Positions 6,569-13,324 of a stretch of 13,324 bases of DNA are shown here, piece by piece. Made by a program: the position numbers and the translations under genes. The DNA comes from JAUICS01 sp964384335 (GTDB lineage: Bacteria > Pseudomonadota > Alphaproteobacteria > Micavibrionales > Micavibrionaceae), in assembly GCA_964384335.1 (NCBI GenBank), contig CAYLKN010000043.1, positions 1-13,324 of the forward strand, given 5' to 3'. Every line of letters begins with the position of its first letter. The first letter of the stretch is position 1. The notes beneath the pieces were generated by a model, which saw only the letters and a program-made list of their open reading frames with translations, did not search any database and was not told the origin of the DNA.

Positions 6569-7852
6569 ATGGTGTTTCGATATAAAAATGATATTTTTTA
6601 CATAGAGGACGTTGCGTTTCCAAAAATTGCGGAAGATTACGGAACCCCTGTCTATGTCTATTCCTCAACTCAGATTGAGGCTAATTATCAGTGCCTTAAA
6701 ACGGTCTGCGAAAATCACCTGCCTGAAAATCGCCAGCCTCTTATTGCCTATGCCTGCAAGGCGAACGGCAGCATGGCAATCATGACAATGCTCGCCCGGG
6801 CGGGATGCGGCATTGATATCGTTTCCGGCCGGGAAATGAACCGGGCGATCAGGGCCGGGTGCGACCCGCAAAAAATTGTTTATTCCGGTGTTGGAAAAAG
6901 CGGGGCAGAGATTATGAAGGCAATTCAGGCCGGCATTCTCCAGATCAATATTGAATCGGAATCCGAACTGCACAAAATTTCGAAAATTGCACGTTCTCTT
7001 GACAAGGTCTGCACGGTTGCGTTCCGCCTTAACCCGAACCTCGCTTCGGATACGCATACGCTTTACGCAACGAGTGAACTTGATACAAAATTCGGTATTG
7101 AGCAGGAAAAAATCCCGCATCTTTACAAAATCGCTTCTGAGGATCCATATCTTAACCCGATCGGGATCAGCACACATGTGGGATCCAAAATTAAATCAGT
7201 GGATACGTTTAAACAGCTTTTTAAAAAAATGGCAGAACTTGTGGCCATTTTAAGGAATGAAGGGCACAGCGTCGTCTCCCTCGACCTTGGCAGCGGGTTC
7301 AGTGCAATCCCGGCCAGTGAAGCAATAAACCTTGACGACTATGTCAGGGCTATCAAAGACCATATCCTGCCGCTCGGTACGGATATCATCCTTGAACCCG
7401 GACAGTATATGGTCGGCAATGCCGGTGTGTTGCTTACCCGTGTAATGACGGTCAAGGAAAATCCGATCCGGAAGTTTTTGATTGTCGATTGCGGCATGAC
7501 CGATTTTATCAGACCAAGCATGTATGGTGGTGAGCATCCGATACATCCCGTAACGCGGCGCAAGAGTGAGCAGGATAAAGATGAGAAAATCAGTTACGAT
7601 ATTGGCGGGCCGGTATGCGAAACGGCGGATATGATCGGCCATGACAGGCATTTTACCGGCATCCGTGAAGACGATCTTCTGGCCGTTATGGAAGTGGGCG
7701 CTTACGGTATTGTGCACTCATCCCCCCTGTACAATGGCCGTTTTATCGCGCCCGAGGTCATGGTGAGGGGAGGGGAAACCGCTTTAATCAGGGAAATGGT
7801 CGATGTCGATATTCTTGGGCGGTATGAAAAGCAGCCGGAATGGGCGGCGTAA
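6569..7852 (+). CDS. lysA: Diaminopimelate decarboxylase
   Basis: LysA is a PLP-dependent fold-type III decarboxylase that converts meso-diaminopimelate to L-lysine in the cytoplasm. The 427-residue product has the expected length. Lys64 in YACKANG is the PLP lysine. HVGS (203-206), DLGSGFS (239-245) and EPGQYMVGNAG (276-286) bind the PLP phosphate and ring. GGPVCETAD (346-354) supplies the catalytic Cys350-Glu351 pair from the partner subunit, and Tyr388 in PLYNGR fits the PLP tyrosine. Two motifs deviate from common LysA: GSGF where GGGF is usual, and HSSPLYNGR where ASNYNSRPR is usual. A related fold-III decarboxylase is therefore not fully excluded. The ATG at 6569 (GGCGG at 6558-6562) is preferred over a TTG eight codons upstream. 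Confidence 0.88.
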   Translation: MVFRYKNDIFYIEDVAFPKIAEDYGTPVYVYSSTQIEANYQCLKTVCENHLPENRQPLIAYACKANGSMAIMTMLARAGCGIDIVSGREMNRAIRAGCDPQKIVYSGVGKSGAEIMKAIQAGILQINIESESELHKISKIARSLDKVCTVAFRLNPNLASDTHTLYATSELDTKFGIEQEKIPHLYKIASEDPYLNPIGISTHVGSKIKSVDTFKQLFKKMAELVAILRNEGHSVVSLDLGSGFSAIPASEAINLDDYVRAIKDHILPLGTDIILEPGQYMVGNAGVLLTRVMTVKENPIRKFLIVDCGMTDFIRPSMYGGEHPIHPVTRRKSEQDKDEKISYDIGGPVCETADMIGHDRHFTGIREDDLLAVMEVGAYGIVHSSPLYNGRFIAPEVMVRGGETALIREMVDVDILGRYEKQPEWAA

Positions 7853-7911
7853 ACAGCCCCGGAATAGAGGCGCATATAAAAACTCATTAGTAACGGCTTT
7901 GTGCACTCCGC

Positions 7912-7937
7912 GATGAATATAAATGATGAATATAAAT
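7912..7937. repeat. 13-bp tandem duplication
   Basis: GATGAATATAAAT occurs twice in direct succession (7912-7924 and 7925-7937), followed by GATG, the start of a third unit. It lies in the lysA/podJ-like convergent spacer and probably arose by slippage. Confidence 0.8.
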
Positions 7938-7945
7938 GATGCCTA

Positions 7946-8002
7946 GAGCAAATCGCAATCAAAAAGAATCGCTTTGTGATGTTTGGTCGCGTGAATTTGC
8001 TC
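7946..8002. repeat. Intergenic palindromic unit, smaller
   Basis: GAGCAAAT (7946-7953) and ATTTGCTC (7995-8002) form an 8-bp perfect inverted repeat around a 41-bp interior. It sits 16 bp before a larger palindrome with a related edge (GGGCAGAT). The pair resembles the two-part repetitive intergenic elements common in alphaproteobacteria. Repetition elsewhere in this genome cannot be seen from here. Confidence 0.5.
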
Positions 8003-8018
8003 GTCGATTCAATGAGTT

Positions 8019-8079
8019 AGGGCAGATTCACGCTGTTCAGATATAATCATAGTGATTATATTTGAACACGATCTGCCCT
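8019..8079. terminator. Large palindrome between convergent lysA and podJ-like gene, probable two-way terminator
   Basis: The left arm (8019-8049) and right arm (8053-8079) pair in two blocks. AGGGCAGAT pairs with ATCTGCCCT (9 bp, perfect) at the base. GTTCAGATATAATCA pairs with TGATTATATTTGAAC (15 bp, one G-T wobble) at the top, with a TAG loop. An unequal internal loop separates the blocks. The right arm reaches into the podJ-like stop codon (8078-8080). Without a T-run on either side, it is more likely a repetitive palindrome that also blocks transcription than a textbook terminator. Confidence 0.6.
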
Positions 8080-10789
8080 AATTAATCTCGTAATTGGCTT
8101 TGATGTGCGCCAGAAGAGAGGAGCTCGCCTGCCCGGTTACGGCCAGATCATGACTTTTCTGGTAAGACCGGATTGCATCTTCGGTTTTGGGGCCATATAT
8201 ACCGTCCGCAGGACCGGGATAAAGTCCAAGATCAACCAGAACACCCTGGATTTCCTTGACCAGCCGGCTTTCCTGTCGTTTATTCTGATTGTTCTGTTCG
8301 ATCGCATCTGATAACGCCGGATCATCCTCAACATCATAATAAACTGCATATTTTTGCAAAGCGAGCTGCCTGCGTGGTTCTGGAATAGGATCATTTTCAA
8401 GAAGTTGCTGCTTCGCAGTTGCGGCTTCCGTGCTTCCCTTGCCCGCAGCATAGCTGTACCAAAAAAGGGCATGTTCCGGATCCTGCGGACCTATAAGACC
8501 GTTTTCATATATCAGGCCAAGATTGTATGCGGCTTCGACAATGCCCTGCAACGCCGACTTGGTAAAGTAATAGGCGGCGAGTTTTGGTTTGTAATCTGTG
8601 CCTATACCCTCTATATGTGCAATGCCAAGGTTATACTGCGCCTCGGGGTGATCCAGAACGGCGGCGGCACGGTACCAGTCAATGGCCCGTTCCAGGTTTT
8701 CCCTTACACCCAGCCCCTGATGGTACAGCACCCCGAGGTTATACCGTGCATTTGCAATACCGTTTACAGAGGCTTCCCGAAACCAGAACACGGCCTTTTC
8801 AAAATTCTGTATGGTTCCGGCGTGACCGGCGGTGTAAATGGCGGCCAGATCATGCTGCGCTTCTCCCACACCTTCAAAAGCCTTGTTTTCAATTTGTTTC
8901 ACAATCGGTTTTAACGTGGTGTCAGGCTCAATTCTGTTTTCAGGACTGCCCTCATTATTCTCTGTAATAAGGGTATCAACACGTTCGCGGGCCTCTTTTA
9001 ACACGTTTCTGAGCTCTGCGTCCTGTTCCGGGTCGAGATGCGGTATGGTGAATTCAGCAACGGATTTTACAGGTTTCCTGTCCTGATCCGAAGGCGCAGG
9101 CGTTTCATTTCGCGTTACATCACGCTGCGCATCGCCCGCTGCCGGTTCCACACCCGGGTAGATATTTGTTTCATCGGGGCGCAGGGCGGCGATCTGTTCA
9201 CTGCCTTCCGGCCGAACCTCTTCCTTCCGGATCTCTTCAAAAGAACTGGAAATCTGGGCATCTTCATTTTTTTGTGCGGGTTTGACGCCGGATGCAATAT
9301 CTTCATTTTCGGTCTGTTTTGCCTGTGCCGGGTTATCAGATGGAGAGGTATCCGGGGCCGGATTTTCATTCTGGTTTTGATTTTGCCGCTGCTGCTCCTG
9401 CTCCTGATTTTTCGGGCGCCGCTCTGTATCGCGACCAAGACTGCTGATTTGCTCATTATCGGACACTGAAAAATCACGTGGGATGGCAAGCTGTGACCGG
9501 GCCGGATCTTCTCCGTTCAAACTTCCATCCTCACGTATATCCTCTTGAAGGGCCTGCGCGTCTTTCAATGGGGCAACATAAACCGGGTCATCAAAGCTCG
9601 GGCGACCGGGTGGGTTTATCGCACTCTCGTTTTGCGCAAGTTTTGGCTGGCCAGTCTGCGTGGCATTATCAATACGTGTTGTGATATACCAGCCCCCGGC
9701 AAGAAGCGCGACCACGCCCGCGGCCGCCGATGCCCCCTGTATAATCCGGAAAAGTCGTCTGCGTTTTTGCGGGTTCGTGCTGTCTTTACCGTCTTCTTTG
9801 CCTTTGCTGTCGTTACCCGAGCCAGGGGTTTTATCGCGCTCTGCAGTGTTGTCATGGTCAGGGGACAGGCTTCTCGGAAAATCAAGCGTTTCCTCGGGCA
9901 TTGCGTGAGCCGGGCGAACAAAGGGCCGGTTGCTGCGTTCGGCAATTCCGGAATCGGTTAAAAGCACAAGAGCCTTTGCCTGTAAGGCTTCCTGGTTTCG
10001 CGTAACGATTTCTTCCATACGTTCGATTTTACGCTCAAGTCGCACTTTATCCTGATAAGCCTTGTCCAGCCTGCGGTTGATCCGCATCTGCTGGTTTGCA
10101 ATATCGTCGATCCGTTCGGTCATGCCGGCCGCCTTTGTCAGGGCGGTATCCATACGGTCGTTAAGTGTCTCTGTTACTTCACGCAAAGCCTGGACAGTTT
10201 CGTCAATTTCTTCCTGTTTGGCGATAATTTCCTGTTGTTTTTCAGGATCCTGGCTTTCGAGTTTATCTCTTGCTTCCTGCAGGGTTGTCTGAATCTGTTT
10301 TTTTGTCTCGGCGATTTCCTCTCGCAGGGCCTGCTCCCGTTCGCCTATCCTGCCTTCTATTTCCTCAAGCTTGTCTTCGGAAAGACCGCCGTCGCGCCTT
10401 TGTGCGTTTATTTTCTGTTCCAGGGTCATGTAAACGCGCTCTGTCGTATCGGCGCGTTGCTCAAGGTCTTTCAGTTCCTGCCTGTATTCCTCGAGTATTT
10501 CCCGCAGTTTTGCCTCATCTGCCCCGTGTTGTTCTTCCTTTTCCTCGGTTTCCTGAATTTTGTACTCAAGAGCCTCAAGCTTATGAACTTTCTGTTCCAG
10601 ATCGAATGTGGTTTTATCTGTACTGAGATATTTGTCTTCAAGATTATCGAGCGACTGGCGGATAGACATAACCTCCCGGTCTGTTTCCTCCCGGTCGCTT
10701 TCATTGCGACGCAGGCGGTCTTCAATACGCTGCAGAAGTTCCAAAAGCTGGTCGAGGCGGTAATCGCCTTTCTCGGATGTCCCTTTCAT
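8078..10789 (-). CDS. PodJ-like polar localisation protein (coiled coil, membrane helix, Sel1 repeats, PG-binding domain)
   Basis: The 903-residue product has the order of domains of Caulobacter PodJ, a polarity factor that recruits cell-pole and division proteins. Residues 8-270 are almost continuous coiled coil. Residues 281-345 form a disordered charged linker ending in KRRRLFR. One membrane helix follows (352-370, GASAAAGVVALLAGGWYIT). A long Gln/Asn/Glu/Pro-rich periplasmic linker spans about 375-580. About four Sel1 repeats lie at about 640-786 (for example ARYNLGVLYHQGLGV). A peptidoglycan-binding type 1 domain closes the protein (843-897, LGLYPGPADGIYGPKTEDAI). It is probably anchored in the inner membrane with its C-terminus on the cell wall. 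The Shine-Dalgarno GAAGG touches the ATG, closer than normal. No downstream ATG looks better. The family is clear; the polar function is inferred from architecture. Other Sel1/PG-binding membrane proteins are possible. Confidence 0.82.
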   Translation of the reverse strand: MKGTSEKGDYRLDQLLELLQRIEDRLRRNESDREETDREVMSIRQSLDNLEDKYLSTDKTTFDLEQKVHKLEALEYKIQETEEKEEQHGADEAKLREILEEYRQELKDLEQRADTTERVYMTLEQKINAQRRDGGLSEDKLEEIEGRIGEREQALREEIAETKKQIQTTLQEARDKLESQDPEKQQEIIAKQEEIDETVQALREVTETLNDRMDTALTKAAGMTERIDDIANQQMRINRRLDKAYQDKVRLERKIERMEEIVTRNQEALQAKALVLLTDSGIAERSNRPFVRPAHAMPEETLDFPRSLSPDHDNTAERDKTPGSGNDSKGKEDGKDSTNPQKRRRLFRIIQGASAAAGVVALLAGGWYITTRIDNATQTGQPKLAQNESAINPPGRPSFDDPVYVAPLKDAQALQEDIREDGSLNGEDPARSQLAIPRDFSVSDNEQISSLGRDTERRPKNQEQEQQRQNQNQNENPAPDTSPSDNPAQAKQTENEDIASGVKPAQKNEDAQISSSFEEIRKEEVRPEGSEQIAALRPDETNIYPGVEPAAGDAQRDVTRNETPAPSDQDRKPVKSVAEFTIPHLDPEQDAELRNVLKEARERVDTLITENNEGSPENRIEPDTTLKPIVKQIENKAFEGVGEAQHDLAAIYTAGHAGTIQNFEKAVFWFREASVNGIANARYNLGVLYHQGLGVRENLERAIDWYRAAAVLDHPEAQYNLGIAHIEGIGTDYKPKLAAYYFTKSALQGIVEAAYNLGLIYENGLIGPQDPEHALFWYSYAAGKGSTEAATAKQQLLENDPIPEPRRQLALQKYAVYYDVEDDPALSDAIEQNNQNKRQESRLVKEIQGVLVDLGLYPGPADGIYGPKTEDAIRSYQKSHDLAVTGQASSSLLAHIKANYEIN

Positions 10790-10837
10790 CCTTCAAAATC
10801 CTTATCTTTGCTTTAACCGTGACGGGTGATATTTTGC

Positions 10838-10866
10838 ACTATAGTGATTTTGGAAAATTACGCCAA
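10838..10866 (-). promoter_or_regulatory. Promoter of the podJ-like gene
   Basis: On the minus strand, TTGGCG (10861-10866) is followed after exactly 17 bp by TATAGT (10838-10843). These match 4/6 and 5/6 of the housekeeping consensus. Transcription would start near 10831, about 40 bases before the ATG. An inverted repeat, TTCACC (10884-10889) with GGTGAA (10903-10908), lies just upstream of the -35 and could be an activator site. Its role is a guess. Confidence 0.55.
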
Positions 10867-11006
10867 GAAAAAAATTACGACAATTCACCATAATTATACA
10901 TGGGTGAAGAAAGCACAGGCTATGCGTCACTAGGAAATGTATTTTGGGCTTGAAAAGAAAGGTGTAGTTGTGTAGTTACTAGTTTTTGTATCCGCGTTTT
11001 TATTAT

Positions 11007-11035
11007 TTGCGGCCTTTTTACAGTACCTGGATAGT
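11007..11035 (+). promoter_or_regulatory. Possible promoter of tRNA-Gln
   Basis: TTGCGG (11007-11012), a 17-bp spacer and GATAGT (11030-11035) lie just ahead of the tRNA. This puts the start of transcription at or very near its first base (11042). The hexamers match the consensus only 3/6 and 4/6, so position is the main support. Confidence 0.3.
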
Positions 11036-11041
11036 TTCAAT

Positions 11042-11116
11042 TGGGGTGTAGCCAAGCGGTAAGGCAGCGGCTTTTGGTGCCGCCATGCGGAGGTTCGAAT
11101 CCTCCCACCCCAGCCA
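11042..11116 (+). tRNA. tRNA-Gln (anticodon TTG)
   Basis: The acceptor stem TGGGGTG (11042-11048) pairs with CACCCCA (11106-11112). The anticodon stem GCGGC/GCCGC encloses the loop TTTTGGT, which contains TTG and reads CAA (Gln). The T-arm GGAGG-TTCGAAT-CCTCC is perfect. The discriminator is G and CCA is encoded at 11114-11116. It lies at the junction between the podJ-like gene and the accessory segment, and tRNA 3' ends are common integration targets. Confidence 0.95.
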
Positions 11117-11411
11117 TTCATCAGTTTTCAAACTTTTTCCAGACTTTATCATCGCCACCGCAAGGCCCAGCGTTCGTAGGCTTTCGGGGTATGTTACCGC
11201 TCACTTTTCGCCGTCCCGGCTCATGATATTCGGGGCGTTTTCGTCTATATACGGGCTTTTTTCTCTCCGGACCGCTACCTTCGTCCCAATAAACAGAGCG
11301 GTTGAAACACCTTTATTTCTGCGGCCTTGCGGATGGTGACATAATCGCTGGTTCTTAGACGGTGCGAATACCAAGGGCGATTTAGAGAAAACTGCCTCAT
11401 AGCTATACGCC
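11117..11411. other. Gene-poor stretch after tRNA-Gln
   Basis: No convincing gene. On the minus strand, 11121-11342 reads as a 74-codon frame with an ATG at 11340-11342 and one in-frame TAA (11313-11315). It ends at TGA 11121-11123 with the residues DDKVWKKFEN. The product is Arg/Lys/Pro-rich, has no ribosome site and is broken, so it could be a relic or noise. I found no second copy of the tRNA-Gln 3' end that would mark an attachment site. Confidence 0.35.
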
Positions 11412-11450
11412 TTATATCACATTGATATAACGACTATATCTGGTTACGAT
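11412..11450 (+). promoter_or_regulatory. Promoter with overlapping dyad ahead of the HEPN/Toprim gene
   Basis: TTGATA (11422-11427), a 17-bp spacer and TACGAT (11445-11450) form a plausible promoter (5/6 and 4/6 matches). Transcription would start near 11457, about 28 bases ahead of the gene. A perfect 8-bp dyad, TTATATCA-CAT-TGATATAA (11412-11430), overlaps the -35. That is the usual place for a repressor to bind. No regulator gene is visible nearby. Confidence 0.45.
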
Positions 11451-11484
11451 CCGGATAAACAATGTAACACCGTTGGAGGAAGGG

Positions 11485-12786
11485 TTGGGAACAGAAATTA
11501 CACTAGATGTCGGGGGCATTTCTCTTACTTATAGCAAGAACCACTGCGGGATTGATCACGGATCACTTTTCCAAGAGCAAGATCGAAAACCGATTAAGAG
11601 CGAATGTTTAGATTATGAATATTATAAAGAAGCGGGCGAAGACCCCACGTCAGCCGAAGTGGCATTTGTACGGTCGCTGAAAGATGTCGTGCCTCGCCTG
11701 GAATTACTCGGATTCAATCTTGATCGTGTGCAGCGAGAATATGAATGTGTCGCGGAGAGTTGGCGTGAGGAACGACAGTCATTCTCCGACGAAAATGCTG
11801 ATCCTCACCCCGATCTTATGACTTTTGAGGAGTTTTGTCAGTTTGTATGCAAGAACCCAATCGAACGCCTTGATGATACATTCGTGTCCGGTACAGATGA
11901 TGAGAGCGACAAAAAAATACAGGGGCGGTTCGCTGACATAGCGCCTGATCGAATTCCGCACTACCAACATTACGATATTCAGGCATACTCGGAGCGAAGC
12001 TTCTTCGGTGATCTTGTTAATATCCTTCACCCTTACTCGCTCATGCGGCTTTTGGCTGAAACGAAGGGCAACGAGGATGCTCTTGTCGTTTGGCAGTATG
12101 GTCCTTTGGTGGACTCAGGTTGGGCAACGGAGCGGGAATTTGTTCCTCACGGCCGGCGAACCGAGACGTTTCTCATCGCGACAGAAGGTAGTTCGGATGT
12201 TCACGTTTTGAAGCATGCATTGGCGCTATTACGGCCCAATATCGCAGATTTTTTCCGATTCATTGATGTGAGCGAAAGCCACCCGTTTTCGGGAACAGGC
12301 AATCTGGTTAAATTTGCAGAGGGCCTTGCAAAAATCGATGTTCAGAATCAAGTCGTCTTCGTGTTTGACAATGATGCAGAGGGGCTTGACGCCCATCAAC
12401 GTCTGTCAATGCTCACATTACCTGTCAACATGAGCGGGATTATGCTGCCGGAATTGGATGCATTCCGTGATTTTCCGTCTCAAGGCCCAGAAGGTCTTCA
12501 AAATTCAGACATAAACCGCCGCGCTGCGGCAATTGAATGTTATCTCGATCTCAACGTTGCTAATTTCTCCTCGGCAAAGGTCAGGTGGACTAATTATAAA
12601 AAAGACTCGGGCATCTATCAGGGTGCGTTGGAATTTAAAGAGTCCTACGTCAAGGAGTTCCTGAAGCAGACCCCTGAATCGATTGCGGACGGCTCCTATA
12701 ACGTGAGCAAGATCGAGGCCGTACTTGATCTTCTTATTGCAGAATGTACAGCTATGGCGGTTAGGCAATGGAATCCGGTGAGTTGA
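11485..12786 (+). CDS. HEPN/Toprim-domain protein, probable conflict or defence factor
   Basis: The 433-residue product starts with the N-terminal region typical of HEPN/Toprim-associated proteins: ITLDVGGISLTYSKN (5-19), then DHGSLFQEQDR (24-34). A Toprim-like nuclease fold lies at about 228-330. Its key acidic residues are Glu234 in FLIATEGSSDVHVL and Asp295/Asp297 in VVFVFDNDAEG. The Toprim fold coordinates metal through these residues in topoisomerases, primases and OLD-type nucleases. The family was predicted by comparative genomics to act in biological conflict; a nucleic-acid-cleaving role is expected but not shown. The TTG at 11485 is chosen because GGAGG (11475-11479) lies 5 bp upstream and homologues, as I recall, begin MG-. 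A TTG at 11473 would have no ribosome site. It converges with a recombinase gene 7 bp away, which suggests mobile-element cargo. Confidence 0.82.
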   Translation: MGTEITLDVGGISLTYSKNHCGIDHGSLFQEQDRKPIKSECLDYEYYKEAGEDPTSAEVAFVRSLKDVVPRLELLGFNLDRVQREYECVAESWREERQSFSDENADPHPDLMTFEEFCQFVCKNPIERLDDTFVSGTDDESDKKIQGRFADIAPDRIPHYQHYDIQAYSERSFFGDLVNILHPYSLMRLLAETKGNEDALVVWQYGPLVDSGWATEREFVPHGRRTETFLIATEGSSDVHVLKHALALLRPNIADFFRFIDVSESHPFSGTGNLVKFAEGLAKIDVQNQVVFVFDNDAEGLDAHQRLSMLTLPVNMSGIMLPELDAFRDFPSQGPEGLQNSDINRRAAAIECYLDLNVANFSSAKVRWTNYKKDSGIYQGALEFKESYVKEFLKQTPESIADGSYNVSKIEAVLDLLIAECTAMAVRQWNPVS

Positions 12787-12793
12787 TGGTGGG

Positions 12794-13324
12794 TCAAAAC
12801 CTAAAATGCTGGCGTTGTTCATGCCACAGGACCGGGAAGTCGTCCATCATTTCGGCCAGTTGGAGGGCTTTGGGTTGGCGGCCGTTCAGGATGGCTGTGG
12901 TGATGTCGGGCGCGAGTTCCGTCAGGCGGATGATTTTGCAGGCGTAGCCGCTGGGTACGTTCTCCCGCTCGGCCACGTCTCGGATGGAGCGGGCCTTGCC
13001 GGTTTCGATCATCTCCTGCCATGTGTGGGCGCGGACGACCGCCTTGATCAGGGTGTCGTCGAAATTGGCGTTGCGGCCGCTGATAATATCCTGCCCATTC
13101 GGCGCGGTGATAATCTTGCGCTTGTGCCGCTTGCGGAAATCGACGGGGATCTCCACCACCATCGGCTTGTGCATGTCGGGGTCCTCGCCGTCCTTGAAGC
13201 TCAGCTCCGGCATCAGTTCATGCAGCACCGAAGCGAGGCCGGGCGGATGGAAAACGATGACGAGCTTTGTCGGATGGACCGTCACTTTATGGATCAGAAG
13301 GCTGACGATCCGTGCCTGTTCCGC
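12794..13324 (-). CDS. Large serine recombinase, C-terminal part (gene runs off the window)
   Basis: The frame is open to the window edge, so the N-terminal catalytic domain lies outside. The visible 176 residues begin AEQARIVSLLIHKVTV, directly continuous with VHPTKLVIVFHPPG. This is the strand-rich segment that follows the coiled coil in large serine recombinases. The last 80 residues hold a helix-turn-helix-like region (ARSIRDVAERENVPSGYACK, then TELAPDITTAILNGRQP) and end in DDFPVLWHEQRQHFRF. This tail is, from memory, common in alphaproteobacterial recombinases. Such enzymes integrate and excise mobile elements through a serine-DNA link. An internal GTG at 13283-13285 is not the true start. 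The gene is more GC-rich than the rest of the window and converges on the HEPN/Toprim gene. Confidence 0.8.
   Translation of the reverse strand, partial: AEQARIVSLLIHKVTVHPTKLVIVFHPPGLASVLHELMPELSFKDGEDPDMHKPMVVEIPVDFRKRHKRKIITAPNGQDIISGRNANFDDTLIKAVVRAHTWQEMIETGKARSIRDVAERENVPSGYACKIIRLTELAPDITTAILNGRQPKALQLAEMMDDFPVLWHEQRQHFRF

Noticed and set aside
8354..10816. Several long plus-strand frames opposite the podJ-like gene
   Set aside because: They are antisense shadows of a 903-codon gene with clear domains. None has a recognisable family or a ribosome site.
10930..11121. Minus-strand frame of 63 codons across tRNA-Gln
   Set aside because: Its first half is just the antisense of the tRNA, a well-known source of false genes, and it has no ribosome site.
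12787..12793. Terminator between the convergent HEPN/Toprim and recombinase genes
   Set aside because: Only 7 bp separate the stops, and no hairpin with a T-run is visible there.
11090..13324. Second copy of the tRNA-Gln 3' end as an attachment site
   Set aside because: No repeat of GGTTCGAATCCTCC or CCACCCCAGCCA was seen to the right. The site, if any, is outside the window or the recombinase uses another target.

Overview
The window looks like chromosomal DNA of an alphaproteobacterium, inferred from protein families only. The long minus-strand gene has the PodJ layout (coiled coil, one membrane helix, Sel1 repeats, C-terminal peptidoglycan-binding domain) known from Caulobacterales and Rhizobiales. 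The recombinase tail at the right end also resembles alphaproteobacterial versions. Base composition is mosaic: core genes are GC-moderate, one gene at 5512-6354 is clearly AT-rich, and the recombinase end is GC-rich.

Left part (1-5335). A short repeat cluster that may be the end of an insertion sequence lies beside a minus-strand tRNA-Thr(TGT). A plus-strand group follows that encodes the coupling end of a type IVB (Dot/Icm-like) secretion system: dotM/icmP, an unrecognised single-pass membrane protein, and the ATPase dotL/icmO. Next comes an exported thioredoxin-fold protein with a CGTC motif, closed by a strong intrinsic terminator. In Legionella, DotL and DotM form the inner-membrane receptor that collects substrates and adaptors. 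The gene between them here is a candidate extra part of that complex.

Middle part (5336-8080). An AT-rich orphan gene comes first, then a short stretch that reads as a broken start of a Rossmann-fold (perhaps GT-B glycosyltransferase) gene. lysA (diaminopimelate decarboxylase, last step of lysine synthesis) follows. lysA converges on the podJ-like gene, and the space between them holds a 13-bp tandem duplication and two palindromic units. The larger palindrome reaches into the podJ-like stop codon and probably terminates transcription from both sides.

Right part (8078-13324). The podJ-like gene (903 aa) is read leftward from a good promoter at 10838-10866. A plus-strand tRNA-Gln(TTG) follows. 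To its right lies what looks like accessory DNA: about 360 bp without a convincing gene, then a HEPN/Toprim-domain protein of the kind predicted to act in biological conflict, with a dyad overlapping its likely promoter. The 3' end of a large serine recombinase gene converges on it and runs off the window. A recombinase plus a defence-type gene beside a tRNA suggests an integrated element, but no second attachment site is visible. No CRISPR array or rRNA was seen.
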